A DNA stretch of 22,998 bases from Reticulomyxa filosa (lineage: Eukaryota; Foraminifera; Reticulomyxidae). The position numbers and the translations under genes were made by a program. Shown here piece by piece: positions 1-10,713 of this stretch (the first letter of the stretch is position 1; each line of letters opens with the position of its first letter). The notes below the pieces were generated by a model, which was not told the DNA's origin, did not search any database, and saw nothing but the letters and a program-made list of their open reading frames with translations. The stretch is taken from positions 1 to 22,998 of the forward strand of contig ASPP01020577.1 in assembly GCA_000512085.1 (NCBI GenBank), given 5' to 3'.

Positions 1-18
1 GTGTGTGTGTTTGAGCAG

Positions 19-873
19 GATAAACCTCCAACCAATGCGTTTGGCTTTGAAGTATGTCACGATCAATCAAAATGTCCCCCAGACAAAGTTCGTGTATGGT
101 CGACCACATTGTTTCTTGGAATTCCTAGAGAAAGGGGTTTTCCTGCGACACATCTCATTCAACAAGAATGCGAAAAGCATGGAACAGTGCAGCAGATAAA
201 GTTTTGCAAAACCAACACAAGAGTGAATATCTTATTTGGATTCATTCAAACTTTCAACATTTGATGTTTTTTTGTGTGTGTGAAGCCTTTTCCTGAAAAG
301 GCTTATGCATTTGTCCAATACCAAAATCGTCAAGCAGCTGAGATTGCAAAAATAGGACTAGAGCGATCCATTCGCCAGATAAACTTCATTGGTAAGATTG
401 GCTGGGGTAAACCCCCAAAACTCGACGGCGACACATTTGAGTTTACATCTGGAATTGGCTATGTCTCAAGACACGTTCTCAATGATAATCGTGATGACGT
501 GGCTACGATCCCAAATAATAACCGTCCTTTGTCTGATAGTATCAACAATCGTACTTCTCTTATGCCAATGTCTGGATCCTTGCCTTTTGTCCCTAATCAA
601 GTTTAAGGGTCGATTGCACTGGAGAGAGGAGAAGGGAGGGAATGCATTTGTCTATTTTTGTTATTGTTGTTAAATTACACCATTTGAATGTGTTGTTTTT
701 TTAAAATATTCGCATCAAAGATGCAGTTTAATCCTCCAATGATGAACTCTAACCCAAACCAAAATAATTCCAATCACAATAACAACACAAACACACCGAT
801 TCATCCGAGCCGCATGTTTAACAACAACGGAGGGATGTATGAGCCAGACTCGATAAATCCAGTGTGGTATTGA
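19..873 (+). CDS. Nrd1/Seb1-like RRM RNA-binding protein, 3' part (5' end outside window)
   Basis: Three exons, 19-222, 286-600 and 721-873, join in phase 0 and end at a TGA. Bases 1-18 look like the GT-rich tail of an intron ending in CAG, so the N-terminus is missing. The joined protein has an RRM with RNP2 (LFLGIP) in exon 1 and RNP1 (KAYAFVQY) in exon 2; the 63-nt intron falls in the loop between them. After the RRM comes GWGKPP and then a segment (FEFTSGIGYVSRHVLND) that resembles the stretch following the RRM in fungal Nrd1/Seb1, where the two parts fold together to bind nascent RNA and terminate Pol II transcription. Just before the RRM, PPDKVRVWS fits the same family. The C-terminus is Asn/Pro/Met-rich. 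A CTD-interacting domain would be expected upstream but is not in the window. RRM is sure; the Nrd1/Seb1 assignment is from remembered family patterns. Confidence 0.72.
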
Positions 874-1340
874 ATCTAAGTCAACGCATGATAGAGATGC
901 GTTGCATAATGTTGATTTTCGTATGTGTGGTTGAGTGTTTGTGCTATCAATGGCCTCTGTTGTTTGTTTTTCTGTGCTCAACAAAAAAGTGTTGATTTCC
1001 TTAAAAATAGCTTTTTTTTCTTTTGAAAGAAAAAACGACCGTCTTTCTATGATTTTGTTAAGATGAGCAGACACTTTTTAAGCACTTATTTGATACTCCT
1101 GAGGCATGTGTGCGTTGATCTTGTGAGCTCAAAGACATTCAGCACATCAAATAATTTTTGTAATACTTCAAACCAAAACAGAAAGTACAATGTCACTTAT
1201 AGCAATTAAAAATCTTACCTTGTCAAAATCAAACAACATAATCTGTAACAAACTAGCAAACAGCGAAACTGTGGCTAGTTCATACGTGTGGCAGGTCAAG
1301 CAAAAAAAGTTGGTTTTTGAGCTTCCAAAAGATAATAATT
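874..1340. other. Spacer between two + strand genes
   Basis: The 3' flank of the RRM gene and 5' flank of the membrane-protein gene. An open stretch at 1190-1357 (ATG to TAA, 55 codons) has fairly ordinary amino-acid use but no recognisable motif. It could be an upstream ORF or a first exon of the next gene; I cannot decide. Confidence 0.4.
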
Positions 1341-2384
1341 ATGCTTCACGGAGATAATCCACAAGTCAGAGATGACTGGTGGCAAAAATTAAAGAATCCT
1401 TCCAAGTTAGCATGGGTACGGGGAAAAACAAACCTTTTTCAACGTTTGTTTTTTTCCTCCTTCCGCTCCGCTCCCAATAAAAAACAAGATGAAACAAAAA
1501 AACAAAACAAAACAAAGTAAAGCAAAACAAAACTTGAAAAAAAACACATAAAAAAATGTTGGCATTTGTTTTGAACAAAGATGTACTTGGGAGGAGTAGC
1601 GGTATACGCCATAATATTGATCAGCATGTTGGTCTTTTCGGCATTAAAACGGGATTGTATGGAGGACAGATCGACGCCTTTTTTGCTTGTGTGGAATGTG
1701 ATATTTTTATTATATTATTCGTTTCGGTCAGTGGTAGATCAAAATCACGTTTATGTTGAGTGAATTCCAAAAAAAAAAAAAGTAAATACTTTACCCGAAA
1801 CAATTCCATCCCTCTTTTTTTTTTTTTTTTTTGAAATGATGTTTGAGGGTTTGGAATAGACCAACTACTCGTTGCTAACAGTAATGTTAAGCATTTTCAC
1901 CATACTTTGGTGCTGGATCGAAACGGAGCGCACAAAGTGTGCAAGTGAACACAATAACAACATACGCACATTGACAATCGGAGTGGGTATAGCAGGTTTT
2001 GTAACGCTGCTATGGATAGGCGCAACCAACAGAAAGTTGATCGCAGATTACTGGTGGTACAAATTCAAGGCACAAGCCAAACAGAAAAAAAAAAAGCAAA
2101 ATCCAAAAAAACCATCGACTTGCGAATCAATGACGCAAGTTTGCTTATTATTTGTTCGCGGCCTCCCTGTCCATGGACTTGCAAATTGCCTTCATGTTCT
2201 TGCTCATTTGTTTGGCCAAGTTGCATCCCTTTGTGGAGTGGAGGTTTGTCGTCGATTGTTTTTTCATCTTGGCCGAATGTGCGTGGATTTCCCTTGGCAT
2301 ATTTGGAGTTTGTTGTTTGTTTTGTTTTTTTTTAGTGTCACTTATGTATACTATTTAATCTTGGTTATATTATTTGGAAAGTAA

Positions 2385-2415
<31 letters not shown>

Positions 2416-2784
2416 GCCCGAAAAGAACATCGCATGAAAATGAAGTTCTTCTTGATAACTTCTTGTGGCTTATTTGTCTATGTCGGAGTAGAAGTTTATT
2501 CCAAAATTCATAAGGGAAATGATCTTGGACGAACCTATGTTAATACCACTGCTTTCACTGTACTTGGAGTCGCTTTTTTGATTTGGAGATTTGCTGTGTG
2601 GTACTTCACTTATGGTGTGGTCTTGCTCTTCAGCAATGGGCTGAATCAAATAGTTTTGTTTTTTTTCTCTTTGTTTTGTGCAATGCTGCAATTATTGTCT
2701 TTTTTTTTTTCTCTTCCACAAACGTGTCGAAAGGTCTTTCCCTCAAAAAAAAATCAAATCCTCATTCGAAATGAGACATATTGA
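1341..2784 (+). CDS. Multi-pass membrane protein, family not recognised
   Basis: Proposed exons: 1341-1415, 1581-1754, 1860-2069, 2140-2334 and 2416-2784, all joined in phase 0, about 340 residues. The first exon starts at an ATG and is short and soluble (MLHGDNPQVRDDWW). The rest holds seven to nine hydrophobic helices: two in exon 2 (VAVYAIILISMLVFSAL and FLLVWNVIFLLYY), two in exon 3, two in exon 4 (MDLQIAFMFLLICLA, and CFFILAECAWISLGIFG) and about three in exon 5, with short charged loops. Consecutive open hydrophobic segments in one direction, each followed by a T-rich non-coding gap, support one gene. Weak points: the exon 2 donor could be 1749 instead of 1755; exon 3 needs a GC donor at 2070 (or a GT donor near 2002 that drops 22 residues); exon 4 may end at 2307; the C-terminus after the last helix is poorly supported. 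No known transporter or receptor motif was recognised. Confidence 0.6.
2070..2139 (+). other. Candidate GC-AG intron (70 nt)
   Basis: Joining ...WWYKFK to FAYYLFAASL in phase 0 needs a donor CAAG|GCACAAG and acceptor GCAAG. No GT in the right phase lies nearby. The alternative is a GT donor at about 2002, giving a 138-nt intron and a shorter third exon. Confidence 0.35.
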
Positions 2785-4149
2785 AAACGCGTACGTTCCT
2801 ATGTTAAGCGGTCAGTAACTTACATTGCCTTTGAAAATTATTTTATCTCGTGCTCTTTGTCGTATTGGAACTTTTTTTTAGTTTATTTTGATGCTTATTG
2901 GCAAAAGATATCTTTAGCTGGACATTACTTTGTCGAACAGCATCTTTAAATCTTTCTTTTCTGGTTTAAACTACTGTCCGAATGTATTTAAAAAATTGTG
3001 TTGCATATTTTGCTTGTTTTCTAAAAGTCTTTTTCCGATTAATTACTTTTTGGCGTGTCTTGATTTCTCTTTACACAAAATCGAAGAAAGTAGTGCTCAT
3101 GAGGTAATCTTTCAGTATAAAAAATAAGCTGTTCGAATAATATTTTTTATCTCTTTAATCCCGAATTGAATGTAAACATTTTGCATCATTGCTTTCAAAA
3201 GACAGAATTTTTAATTTCTTGTTTTCACCTGCATTTCAATAGTTTTTTGGGCAGTTTTCACATCCGAAAAGTGGCGCTACAAAGAAACTTGTTCCCCAAA
3301 AACTTTTCACTCACTTCTACAACATTTCGTCTTTGTGTCTTTTATTTTTATTTTAAATATCTTTTTTTTAATTGAAGCGTATTTACCGTATTACAGTTAA
3401 AATTACAGACACAGCCGTACTTAAGTGTAAAAAAAGAGACGTTTGGACTTAGTAACAAAAATTTGCTATTCAGCTATTTTATTAAAGAGATTTTGCTTCT
3501 CTTACTACTAGTATTTACTATAAACTAGAGTTGTAAGACTTTCTTAATTGTAAAATGCGAATAAAATTTTCTGGAAACATCAATTAGCTTTGGTGAAATC
3601 ATTGAACGCCTTACCTGCTGTTGTGTAGACCTATTTACAAAGACACTTTTTTACTAAGGCATTTTAAAAAGTTTATTGTATTTTTGGGATAATAATCATA
3701 CAACACATTTAAAATTACACCAGTCAAATATGTCAAAACTTAACCAAATCAGTTGTTGCATAGAATTGTCAAGGTCTTGCTTGGTTTTAAATTACTGTCT
3801 TTTGAAGAACGTAAGCTTTTTGAGTTCAAATGTTATTAAATTGTTCTACCACGAATATCGATTAAAATTATTTCGCAAAAAAATAACTACACAACCAAAA
3901 AAAGTGCAAACAACAAACATTGAAATACAATCAAGTGGAGTTGCGCTACGCTGCAATCACAAAATACAATTTCTATTATTCTTTACTGAAAGAATAAAAA
4001 GAATAAACAACATTGATTCCAGAAACCAATTTTCTTTCAAGGTTGCTTAAAGAAAATTGTCGATTTCTTCCCATCCCTATCCTTGTTCCACATTATTTGT
4101 CTATGTATTTATGAACGTCCATTTGTTTGAAGGACAACCAACACAAAAG
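2785..4149. other. AT-rich spacer between convergent genes
   Basis: About 1.36 kb between the 3' ends of the membrane-protein gene (+) and the SAM-like gene (-). It contains many T- and A-runs. Open stretches at 2930-3127, 3166-3375 and 3676-4050 are Phe/Lys/Asn/Ile-rich by composition alone and show no motif or splice logic. I see no gene or RNA here. Confidence 0.6.
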
Positions 4150-6946
4150 TTATTTTGTGCAAAAGCAGTTTAAATTTGCACTAAGGGCGTTTTGTGTCAA
4201 CGCTTTGAGGCATTCGCATAGCATGGCTCTATCATTGTTGTCACTGACCCCAAGTTCTTCGAGCTGTTTTCCGTTAATTTGTTCCAAGCAATGACCAACA
4301 AAATCTATGGAGTTACATGATTTCCACAACTGTCGAAGTTGTTCTAATGAACAGAAATACTTGCTGAATCTGTGTCTTTCAATACGTGTTAAATAAGCTT
4401 GAAAATCTTCGATTGTCCATTTTTTCCATTGTTGCAAAAACGTTTGCCACAGCGTTTTGGTTGCAAAAACAGTCTGTTTTTGCTGTACCCTTTCCCTTAT
4501 TTCTTCATATCTTGTTTCATGACATTGACCAAACCATGTTTCTTCATGGAGAATGTTATTCAATTCTTGAGCAGTTTCATTTGGACAAAATGGAAGTGAA
4601 CTTCGAAGTTGTGACAAATCCTTGGAAAATTCAAAGTCTATTGTTGCTTTAGGACTACTGTCACTTGGTCTTTGAAAATTTTTTTCAGATAACATAAAGT
4701 CTTTTATGCATAATCGGACCATGCTGATCATAGCCAATTGTTCAAAAGGATCGGTACAGTATTGGCTCAATATTGCATTTACTTTGGTTTCATCTTGGAA
4801 TACAGCGCTGACGTCTTCAGGAGTTGTGCACCCTACTTTTTTTACTTTTTCATAAAAATGTGGGATTTTAATAGCTACGCACAACTCCTTTAGAGCGTAA
4901 TCCCGAGAGTTCTGATTTTGGTGATACGTACTGATTGTTGCATCCAAACTACAGCTTTTCAAAGCAGAGTCACTTTGTTTTTTTTCTTGCTCTTTTTTAA
5001 TTTCTTCAGTTTTGCAATCGTTTTCCTTCACTGTTTCTAGGGTTGTGTTTGTATGTTGTATGATGGCCGGGAATTCAATTACACTCGTGCCAGGATGATC
5101 TGCTAATAAAGATGGTACTAGAAAGGCTTGACTTTCTTCGGCAATGGACAGAGGCAATATCTGCAGCTCTTGATCGTTCAAAGACATCACCTTGTTGTTC
5201 TCTTTTTGTCTTTTGCTTGGATATTCTATGATACCTAGTGACTCTGACTTTTTGCGTTTCCTAGAAATGGATCTGATATTTTCCTCTTCTCTTTTATTTT
5301 TCGTTTTTTCCTTTGCCGTTTTTCTTATCTGTGTTTTTTTCAAATCAACCACTTGTTGTGTTGTTCCAACTCTTTTGTTTATTCTCTGTTTCTCATCATT
5401 AAAAGGGATATGTGCAACTTGAAATTGCGAACAAGGACGAACATGGGTTTTTCAAAAAAAGTGAAAAAACACTAACGGTAGGATCATTTTTTGCACTGGC
5501 TTGGACCACAACAAATGGAGTGCCTTCAGTATGCGTATTTTGAAATCCAGAGGAATCAATTTTGAATGAATATAAAGAAAAAGTATCCTTGTCACTGTTT
5601 TCGCAGCTATCTTCCATTGCAGTAACAATACCATCTTGCCATTCGATGCTCCGACTGGTAAAGCGAGTGAGTTTGGAGTGATGCGTTTGCCGACAGTGGC
5701 TCTTTTGAATAGTGATTTTCACATCAATTGGACTTTCTGTTGTTCTCAAGAAATCTCGGTTAAAATATAGGTCAAAAGAAACCCGCCGAGGATGACCATT
5801 CTTGTTTGTATTGGACTCATACGATGATTGCAAGGCTAAGCAAATTTGCATTGAAGAATCGATCGTTGCTCCAATCACACTATCAATAGGGATGTGTTGA
5901 AATTCTCGCTGACTATTATGAGCCGTAATACTCAGGTACACTTTGCCGGCAATTAATTCAATCCAAAATCGTGGATATGTCAAATTCAGGGGTTGTGTAG
6001 ATCCTTGTTTTGCAGGCTTGCGTATAAATCCGTATTGCAAAAAAACACATAAAAGAAAGAGCCACCGTTTTCAAAGTGAAAAGATCCTGGCTCTTTTTTT
6101 TCGTTATGGACACGTGTAGAACAAAATGAAGGGAAAAATAAATAAATAAAATTTTGAAAATAGATAATAACTGTTGAAGTCCTGATCTTTTCAAACCACA
6201 GTCTTTTCAATACTTTAATGACCCATTGACTGTTGCATAAATCTAATATATCCCCTCCTTTCGTAGATGTTGTAAGTCGTATTTGTAACATTAGTACTGT
6301 ATTCTCGACCACATTCATTTTATTTCTCTGTACGTAAACACTTACGAACTGATTTAGTTTTGCACTCACGTCTTCAAAATTTTGGTGTTTGATATGTGCC
6401 CACTCCATTTCGTTATCAAGGCTATAATTTTGAAATGGACTGTTATCACAAGTATCGATACAAAGTGGTATGGAGCCTATTGTTTCATATCCTTCTTTGT
6501 GAATAAGATCAATTACATGGCATTTTGGGCACAAGTAATTGTACCGTTGTAATTTTTCTTCGCTGTGCTCTGCGCCTTTTTTTTAATTTATTTATTTATT
6601 TTTGCCACACATACACCATCCCATGTTTTTCGCTTTGTCCTTGCACTCCCTTTTATTTATACGTGCAGAAACTACAGAAACGAGATTATGATTTAGTGCA
6701 ATTTATGTCCTTACCTAGGCGTTTGACTTTATCTTTTTGAAACACCTTTCCAGTTTTTGTAAAAGCCCACACCAGCATTTGTTGTCTTAATTTCTCTGCA
6801 GTAAATTCAAGTTTTCTGCGTTGATTTTTGGGCATCTCCTCGCTCTTGTCATTTCTAATGCCGTCTCCACAAAAGGAAAGCAGAGGAGGATTCATATAAG
6901 TACCACAAAGCATTGGCGATTTGGGATATCGATCAAATCGGAACAA
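4150..6946 (-). CDS. Large nuclear-looking protein with SAM-like domains, function unknown (5' end unresolved)
   Basis: Minus-strand exons in coding order: about 6946-6715 (open upstream to about 7000), 6569-6172, 6016-5477 and 5385-4150. Donor GTAAGG at 6714 is near-perfect; the introns (145, 155 and 91 nt) match in phases 1, 0 and 0. About 800 residues are visible. N-terminal part: Cys-rich (MLCGTYMNPPLLSFCGDG, later LCPKCH), suggesting an incomplete or unusual metal site. Middle: beta-rich segment (FWIELIAGKVYLSI..., VSFDLYFNRDF). Then a Lys/Arg-rich nuclear-localisation-like region (KRKKSES, PSKRQKENNK). C-terminus: a SAM-like domain (WTIEDFQAYLTRI ... INGKQLEELGV ... MLCECLKAL) and, before it, a second possible SAM-like helix bundle (LKELCVAIKIPHFYEKVKK). 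SAM domains usually mediate protein or RNA binding. No in-frame ATG lies before about 6914, so a first exon upstream is likely. I do not recognise the family. Confidence 0.65.
5386..5476 (-). other. Intron in the SAM-like gene
   Basis: Donor GTTAGT, acceptor AAACAG, 91 nt, phase 0. It contains stops in both flanking frames and joins ...SAKNDPT to RINKRVGTTQQ. This join merges two long open segments (540 and 1236 nt) that would otherwise look like separate genes. Confidence 0.6.
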
Positions 6947-7336
6947 GTGTAACAGTTCAAATTTAACTTTTAAAAAAGTTTTGTTTTCTTGTGCTCTTAG
7001 ACTTTCAGCTTCTTTTGTTTAGTTATTCTTGTGCATTATTTCATTTTACGGATTTGAGTCAAAAGGTTTGAAACATGAAAACTATTTGATAATTAATGTG
7101 CAAGTGAAAATGAATCTAAACATTAAATAACTGAAACTTTCAAATCTGAGTTAACCAAGAGGTTTAAAAAAACTGAACAAAAAGAATTGGTATGTGAAAA
7201 TTACGGTCATTAAAGGAGAAGCACCGGATTTTGCATAGGGAGTATTTTCGAACAAAGACGTGCAAAAAAAAGGAACATTTTTGTATATAAGAATAAACAT
7301 TCAACGCAGCTCGTTCAAGGTATTTGTATTGCAGAA
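6947..7336. other. Spacer between the SAM-like gene and Nse4
   Basis: The first 50 or so bases on the minus side (6947 to about 7000) remain open in the SAM-gene frame and are probably coding. The rest is AT-rich. One possible first exon is an ATG at about 7214 followed by a GTTAAC donor near 7156, which is phase-compatible with an acceptor at about 7008, but nothing else supports it. Confidence 0.35.
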
Positions 7337-9287
7337 TCAATTGTCCTCAGTCTCAGTGGAGAATTCTTCATAGAATACAGAATCTTGACTTCTTTGAGAT
7401 GAATGATTGGTGTTTGCATTTTCATGAGTAGATTTACCGTCCCTTTTAATTTGTGAGGATTGAATTTTGTACTTATCGACAATGCCTTTGCACATCCGCA
7501 TGTCCATTTTAATAATGCATTGTCCATTTTTTATTGATTTTTGTTTATCCTTAAAATCTTGAGCAGGCACGTAAACTGAGGAGGACAACAACAACAAACA
7601 ACGATTTACTATAAAAATGAGGAAGAGTTCGTGGACAAGACAAAGCGAAGTTCCATACCACCAAAAGGTTTTTTAGTATCTTCGTTAATATTAATTTGCA
7701 CCTCGCCTTCTTTGACCAAGAATGACAAGTCAAACAAATTCTCCACAGTTTCTCCAAAAGATGATGGATTAGCAACAAGTTTAAACAAATCAAACTCGTG
7801 ATTGGGATTAGTGTCTGTTAAGCGCCTCACAACTTGGCGCAGTTTTTCTATCCTTTTTTTGTTTCCGTTTGATCTTCTCGCTCCTCTTTTTTGATTACTG
7901 TAGGCTGTGTTTCTGGCGCCGTTGCTTTCTTCAACACGCGTTTTCTGCGAATCAAGTTGTTTTTTTTTGTTCCATATTTTGGGCCACTATGGCATCGTCA
8001 GGACGCTGAATAACACCACCCCTGTGTTTACATACATTTATGTATTTATGCATAAAATATACATATATGTATATATAAATATATATTCTCCAGCAAATAA
8101 AATGATAACAAAAAAATCTTAACAGGAATGATATTGGTGGGACAGTGTACCAATAAGGTGCAAATGCGTCGCCTAGGGCATCCCAATCCAAAACCATCTT
8201 TTCATTTTCATTGACATTTTCGTTTTCAGTGTTCTCGTTGTTTTCATTGTTTACCCTAAACTTTTTAAGCACAATCCATTTTTTTTTTTTTTGGTTTTTA
8301 ATATATTCACTTGTTTTTTCCATTTTGTGCAATTGTACATAAATACATATATTGTATATATATATATGTGTTTATTGTATATATAATGCAATATATGATG
8401 TGAAATAGTTTGCTATTATTGTGTGAAATCTATATCCTTTCCCCCCCCTTGTTTAGTGCGTGCACCTTTGAATGCAAGATATTTATCAAGTCGTCAGTGT
8501 TGACCGCCAAGTTATTTTTGGAAATATTTTTAGCCTGTGCGACTAACAATCTACCCATTCGCAAACCTTGTTGATAATCCAATTGTGCTTCGGTTAAGTG
8601 ATAAACTGACACAAACATATGAATTCAAACATTCTCTGATTTTTATTTTTGATTTAAAGAGATGAGAAGATAAACAATAAGGGGTGTATTAAAAAAATAA
8701 AATAGCGCAAGCTTTTAACCATTATCATATAGCTTTTTCTGTTCCTTCATTTTCTCTTTGAAGGCATCAGTTTGGACATTTGCGATATCTCGACTCTGTG
8801 CTTGTGTTGACAATGCCAGCTTGCGATAGGCCATCCTTGTGGCCATCCGTTCGTGATTGGACATCACCTTCCCCCATTTGCGACTTGGACTCTGAGTTTG
8901 ACTGGAAAACTGCGGGTTGTTCAGTCGCCGTCTTCTTTGTGGTGGTCCATTCATCTCCAGGGAGTTCTCGCTTTGTGATGTGTTCCCTTGTACACCCATT
9001 CAATGACACATTTGTTATGCGTCAATTATGTCATTTTTGCTTTTTTTTTGTTTTTTTATTGTTTGTCTTGTTTGTTTTTTTTTTCCAATTTTCTTTTTTT
9101 TTCTGTTTTGCTTTGAGGGTGTCGATTTTTGACCTTCTTCGTCACTGTCCAATTGCTGTCTTTTTGACGAGATTCTACTGCTTCGTCTGCGATTGGATTC
9201 ACTGCCACTATTATTACTCTCCACAGTGTCTTCTTCTTTATTGTTTTGACGCGAATTTGATCCACCATTTCTGTATGTTCTCCTCAT
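7337..9287 (-). CDS. nse4: Nse4-like kleisin of the SMC5/6 complex
   Basis: Exons in coding order: 9287-9134, 8986-8720, 8605-8466, 8260-8124, 8021-7659 and 7575-7337; introns of 147, 114, 205, 102 and 83 nt with matching phases. The start is the ATG at 9287. The Arg/Lys/Ser-rich N-terminus leads to ERMATRMAYRKL and then LYDNVYHLTEAQLDYQQGL, the Nse4 N-terminal kleisin region. Next come VLDWDALGDAFAPYWYTVPP and the family hallmark ANPSSFGETVENLFDLSFLV, followed by NGQCIIKMDMRMCKGIVDKY. The hallmarks lie in four different exons in the family order, which supports the model strongly. Nse4 bridges the SMC5/SMC6 heads and binds Nse1/Nse3 in DNA repair and replication. Length about 418-432 residues, normal to slightly long. 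Exon 5 as written changes frame near the nine-A run at 7960-7968: either one A is extra or a 43-nt intron (GTGGCC...CGCAG) is removed. Confidence 0.88.
8055..8087. repeat. TA-rich simple repeat in an Nse4 intron
   Basis: Runs of alternating T and A (ATATAC/ATATAT units) inside the 102-nt intron 8022-8123. Confidence 0.7.
8343..8397. repeat. TA-rich simple repeat in an Nse4 intron
   Basis: ATATAT-type low-complexity sequence within the 205-nt intron 8261-8465, the longest intron in this gene. Confidence 0.7.
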
Positions 9288-9807
9288 TTTGCTCCTATAT
9301 TGCTAATTTCCTTTCCCCTTTACGAACCAAAAATAGTTCAACAAACTTAAACTATTCCATACGCTACTACTAATAGTAGTCTATAAGCTTAAACAAATTA
9401 AAAATCATAAGTGTTGACTTGTATAAATATTGTCAGATATTAGAAAAATTTCTATTGGGGTATTAGTTTTTCTTTCGCTAAAACATGACCAAAAAATCCT
9501 ACACTAATGCTATTGCTTAATATGGACCCCTTTTGGACTGTTTGCTAAAGTTATTGGCAAGCCAATTTCTAGATACTTTCACAAAAGGGAAAAAGGACTC
9601 ATACATCAAACAAAGTTTCAAAAATTGAAACAACGCATTTGAACCCAGTTATTAATTTTTTTTTGAAGGGAAAGATTGCGGCCAACAAAAAAAAAGATTT
9701 GCTTTGTTACATTGAAGTGGCAGTGTCAGAACAAAGTATTCACGCATAAAGACAAACAAAACAAAAACAAAAACAAAAACAAATCAACACCATCGCGAAA
9801 AAAAAGT
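9288..9807. other. Spacer between Nse4 start and the RanBD gene's 3' end
   Basis: AT-rich 520 bp. It should hold the Nse4 promoter and the terminator of the upstream gene, since both genes run on the minus strand. Short palindrome-like ACTACT-AAT-AGTAGT near 9366-9380 and A/C-rich repeat at 9752-9784. No coding signal seen. Confidence 0.5.
9752..9784. repeat. (ACAAAA)n low-complexity repeat
   Basis: Five or so copies of a CAAAAA-like unit on the + strand, just past the stop of the RanBD gene. Confidence 0.75.
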
Positions 9808-10713
9808 TTAACGCATGAGCGATGCGCGACTCATCCAATATTGAATTTGAGCGACCAATACTTCTTCAACAGTAGGTCGTTTCACAGGAAAGGCCTTAGA
9901 GAAAGTATCTAAATTCTCACTAGTCAAAGTCAACGATTTAGTGACCTGTGCGACTTCGTTGGTGTTACTGACTTCGCCAATCTTAACAGTTTTCCCCGTC
10001 AAAGGAGTTTCGTAAACATTATTGGATGTGTCCGTGGATACAGGTTTTATCCCAAAGTTATTTACATTGACGCTGCCAATCACTTTGCGCTCATTGCTGG
10101 TGGGAACTGGTCTTTTGGCGTCGCATGCATGGCATTTCATGTATTCAATGTCATTCATTTCTTGGCAAGACGGACATACCCACATGAAGTGCTTATTGGA
10201 AGGGTTTATGCCTTCTTCTTGCGTCGGTAATAGCGTCGATGGAACAATGTGAGCATTGTTATTGTCGTGTCCCTGTTGATGATGCGTGTGAATATTGTTG
10301 CCACTGTTGTTGCCGTGAGAAAGCAGATGATGTTGTGATGGGTTTTTGTTACTATTTGGTTTGCGAGGGGAGTTACTGTGATGGGTACTTCCTGGAGTAC
10401 GCATCACACTTCCGGTTTCTACAAACTGTCGGAACATTGTCGATTCCTTCTCTGTTTCAAATCTCACTGCTAATATCATCTTTTCACATCCACTTTCATC
10501 CGATTCCGCTCGGATCACATACGCTCGCGGACCTTTGCTTCGTATTTTTGGCTTCAGACGACACGTAAATTCTTTTTTTGTTGTCGGGCTGTTGATCAGG
10601 ACTAACGTTTGAGTCTTCACGTTAAACACAAATTTAATCAAACCATTGCCTCTTTCTTTCCATTCACGATTCTCCAACAAAAACACTGTTGCGCGTGCTT
10701 GAAATTCATTCAT
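9808..10713 (-). CDS. Ran-binding-domain protein with one RanBP2-type zinc finger
   Basis: A single open frame of 301 residues from the ATG at 10713 to the TAA at 9808. Residues 1-105 form a RanBP1-type domain: the WKERGNG motif at 18-24, the conserved basic strand in the middle and the closing AVRFETEKESTMFRQF. After a His/Asn/Ser-rich linker, a RanBP2-type zinc finger lies at about 176-202 (W-V-C-x2-C-x10-C-x2-C with the typical Trp and Asn). The C-terminal 100 residues have no clear domain (LTLTSENLDTFSKAFPVKRP). RanBD proteins bind RanGTP at the nuclear pore or in nuclear transport; RanBP2-type fingers bind RanGDP or RNA. FG repeats, typical of nucleoporins, are absent, so this may be a soluble Ran regulator rather than a pore component. 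No intron is needed, unlike its neighbours. Confidence 0.88.
   Translation of the reverse strand: MNEFQARATVFLLENREWKERGNGLIKFVFNVKTQTLVLINSPTTKKEFTCRLKPKIRSKGPRAYVIRAESDESGCEKMILAVRFETEKESTMFRQFVETGSVMRTPGSTHHSNSPRKPNSNKNPSQHHLLSHGNNSGNNIHTHHQQGHDNNNAHIVPSTLLPTQEEGINPSNKHFMWVCPSCQEMNDIEYMKCHACDAKRPVPTSNERKVIGSVNVNNFGIKPVSTDTSNNVYETPLTGKTVKIGEVSNTNEVAQVTKSLTLTSENLDTFSKAFPVKRPTVEEVLVAQIQYWMSRASLMR

Noticed and set aside
1190-1357. 55-codon ATG-to-TAA frame as a separate gene
   Set aside because: Too short to support without a motif; recorded only as a possible upstream ORF or first exon.
3676-4050. 124-codon open frame on the + strand
   Set aside because: Lys/Asn/Ile/Phe-rich by base composition only, no motif, no splice context, lies between two convergent 3' ends.
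8780-9373. 197-codon open frame on the + strand
   Set aside because: Antisense to Nse4 exons 1 and 2; Phe/Cys-rich read of poly-purine coding sequence on the other strand.
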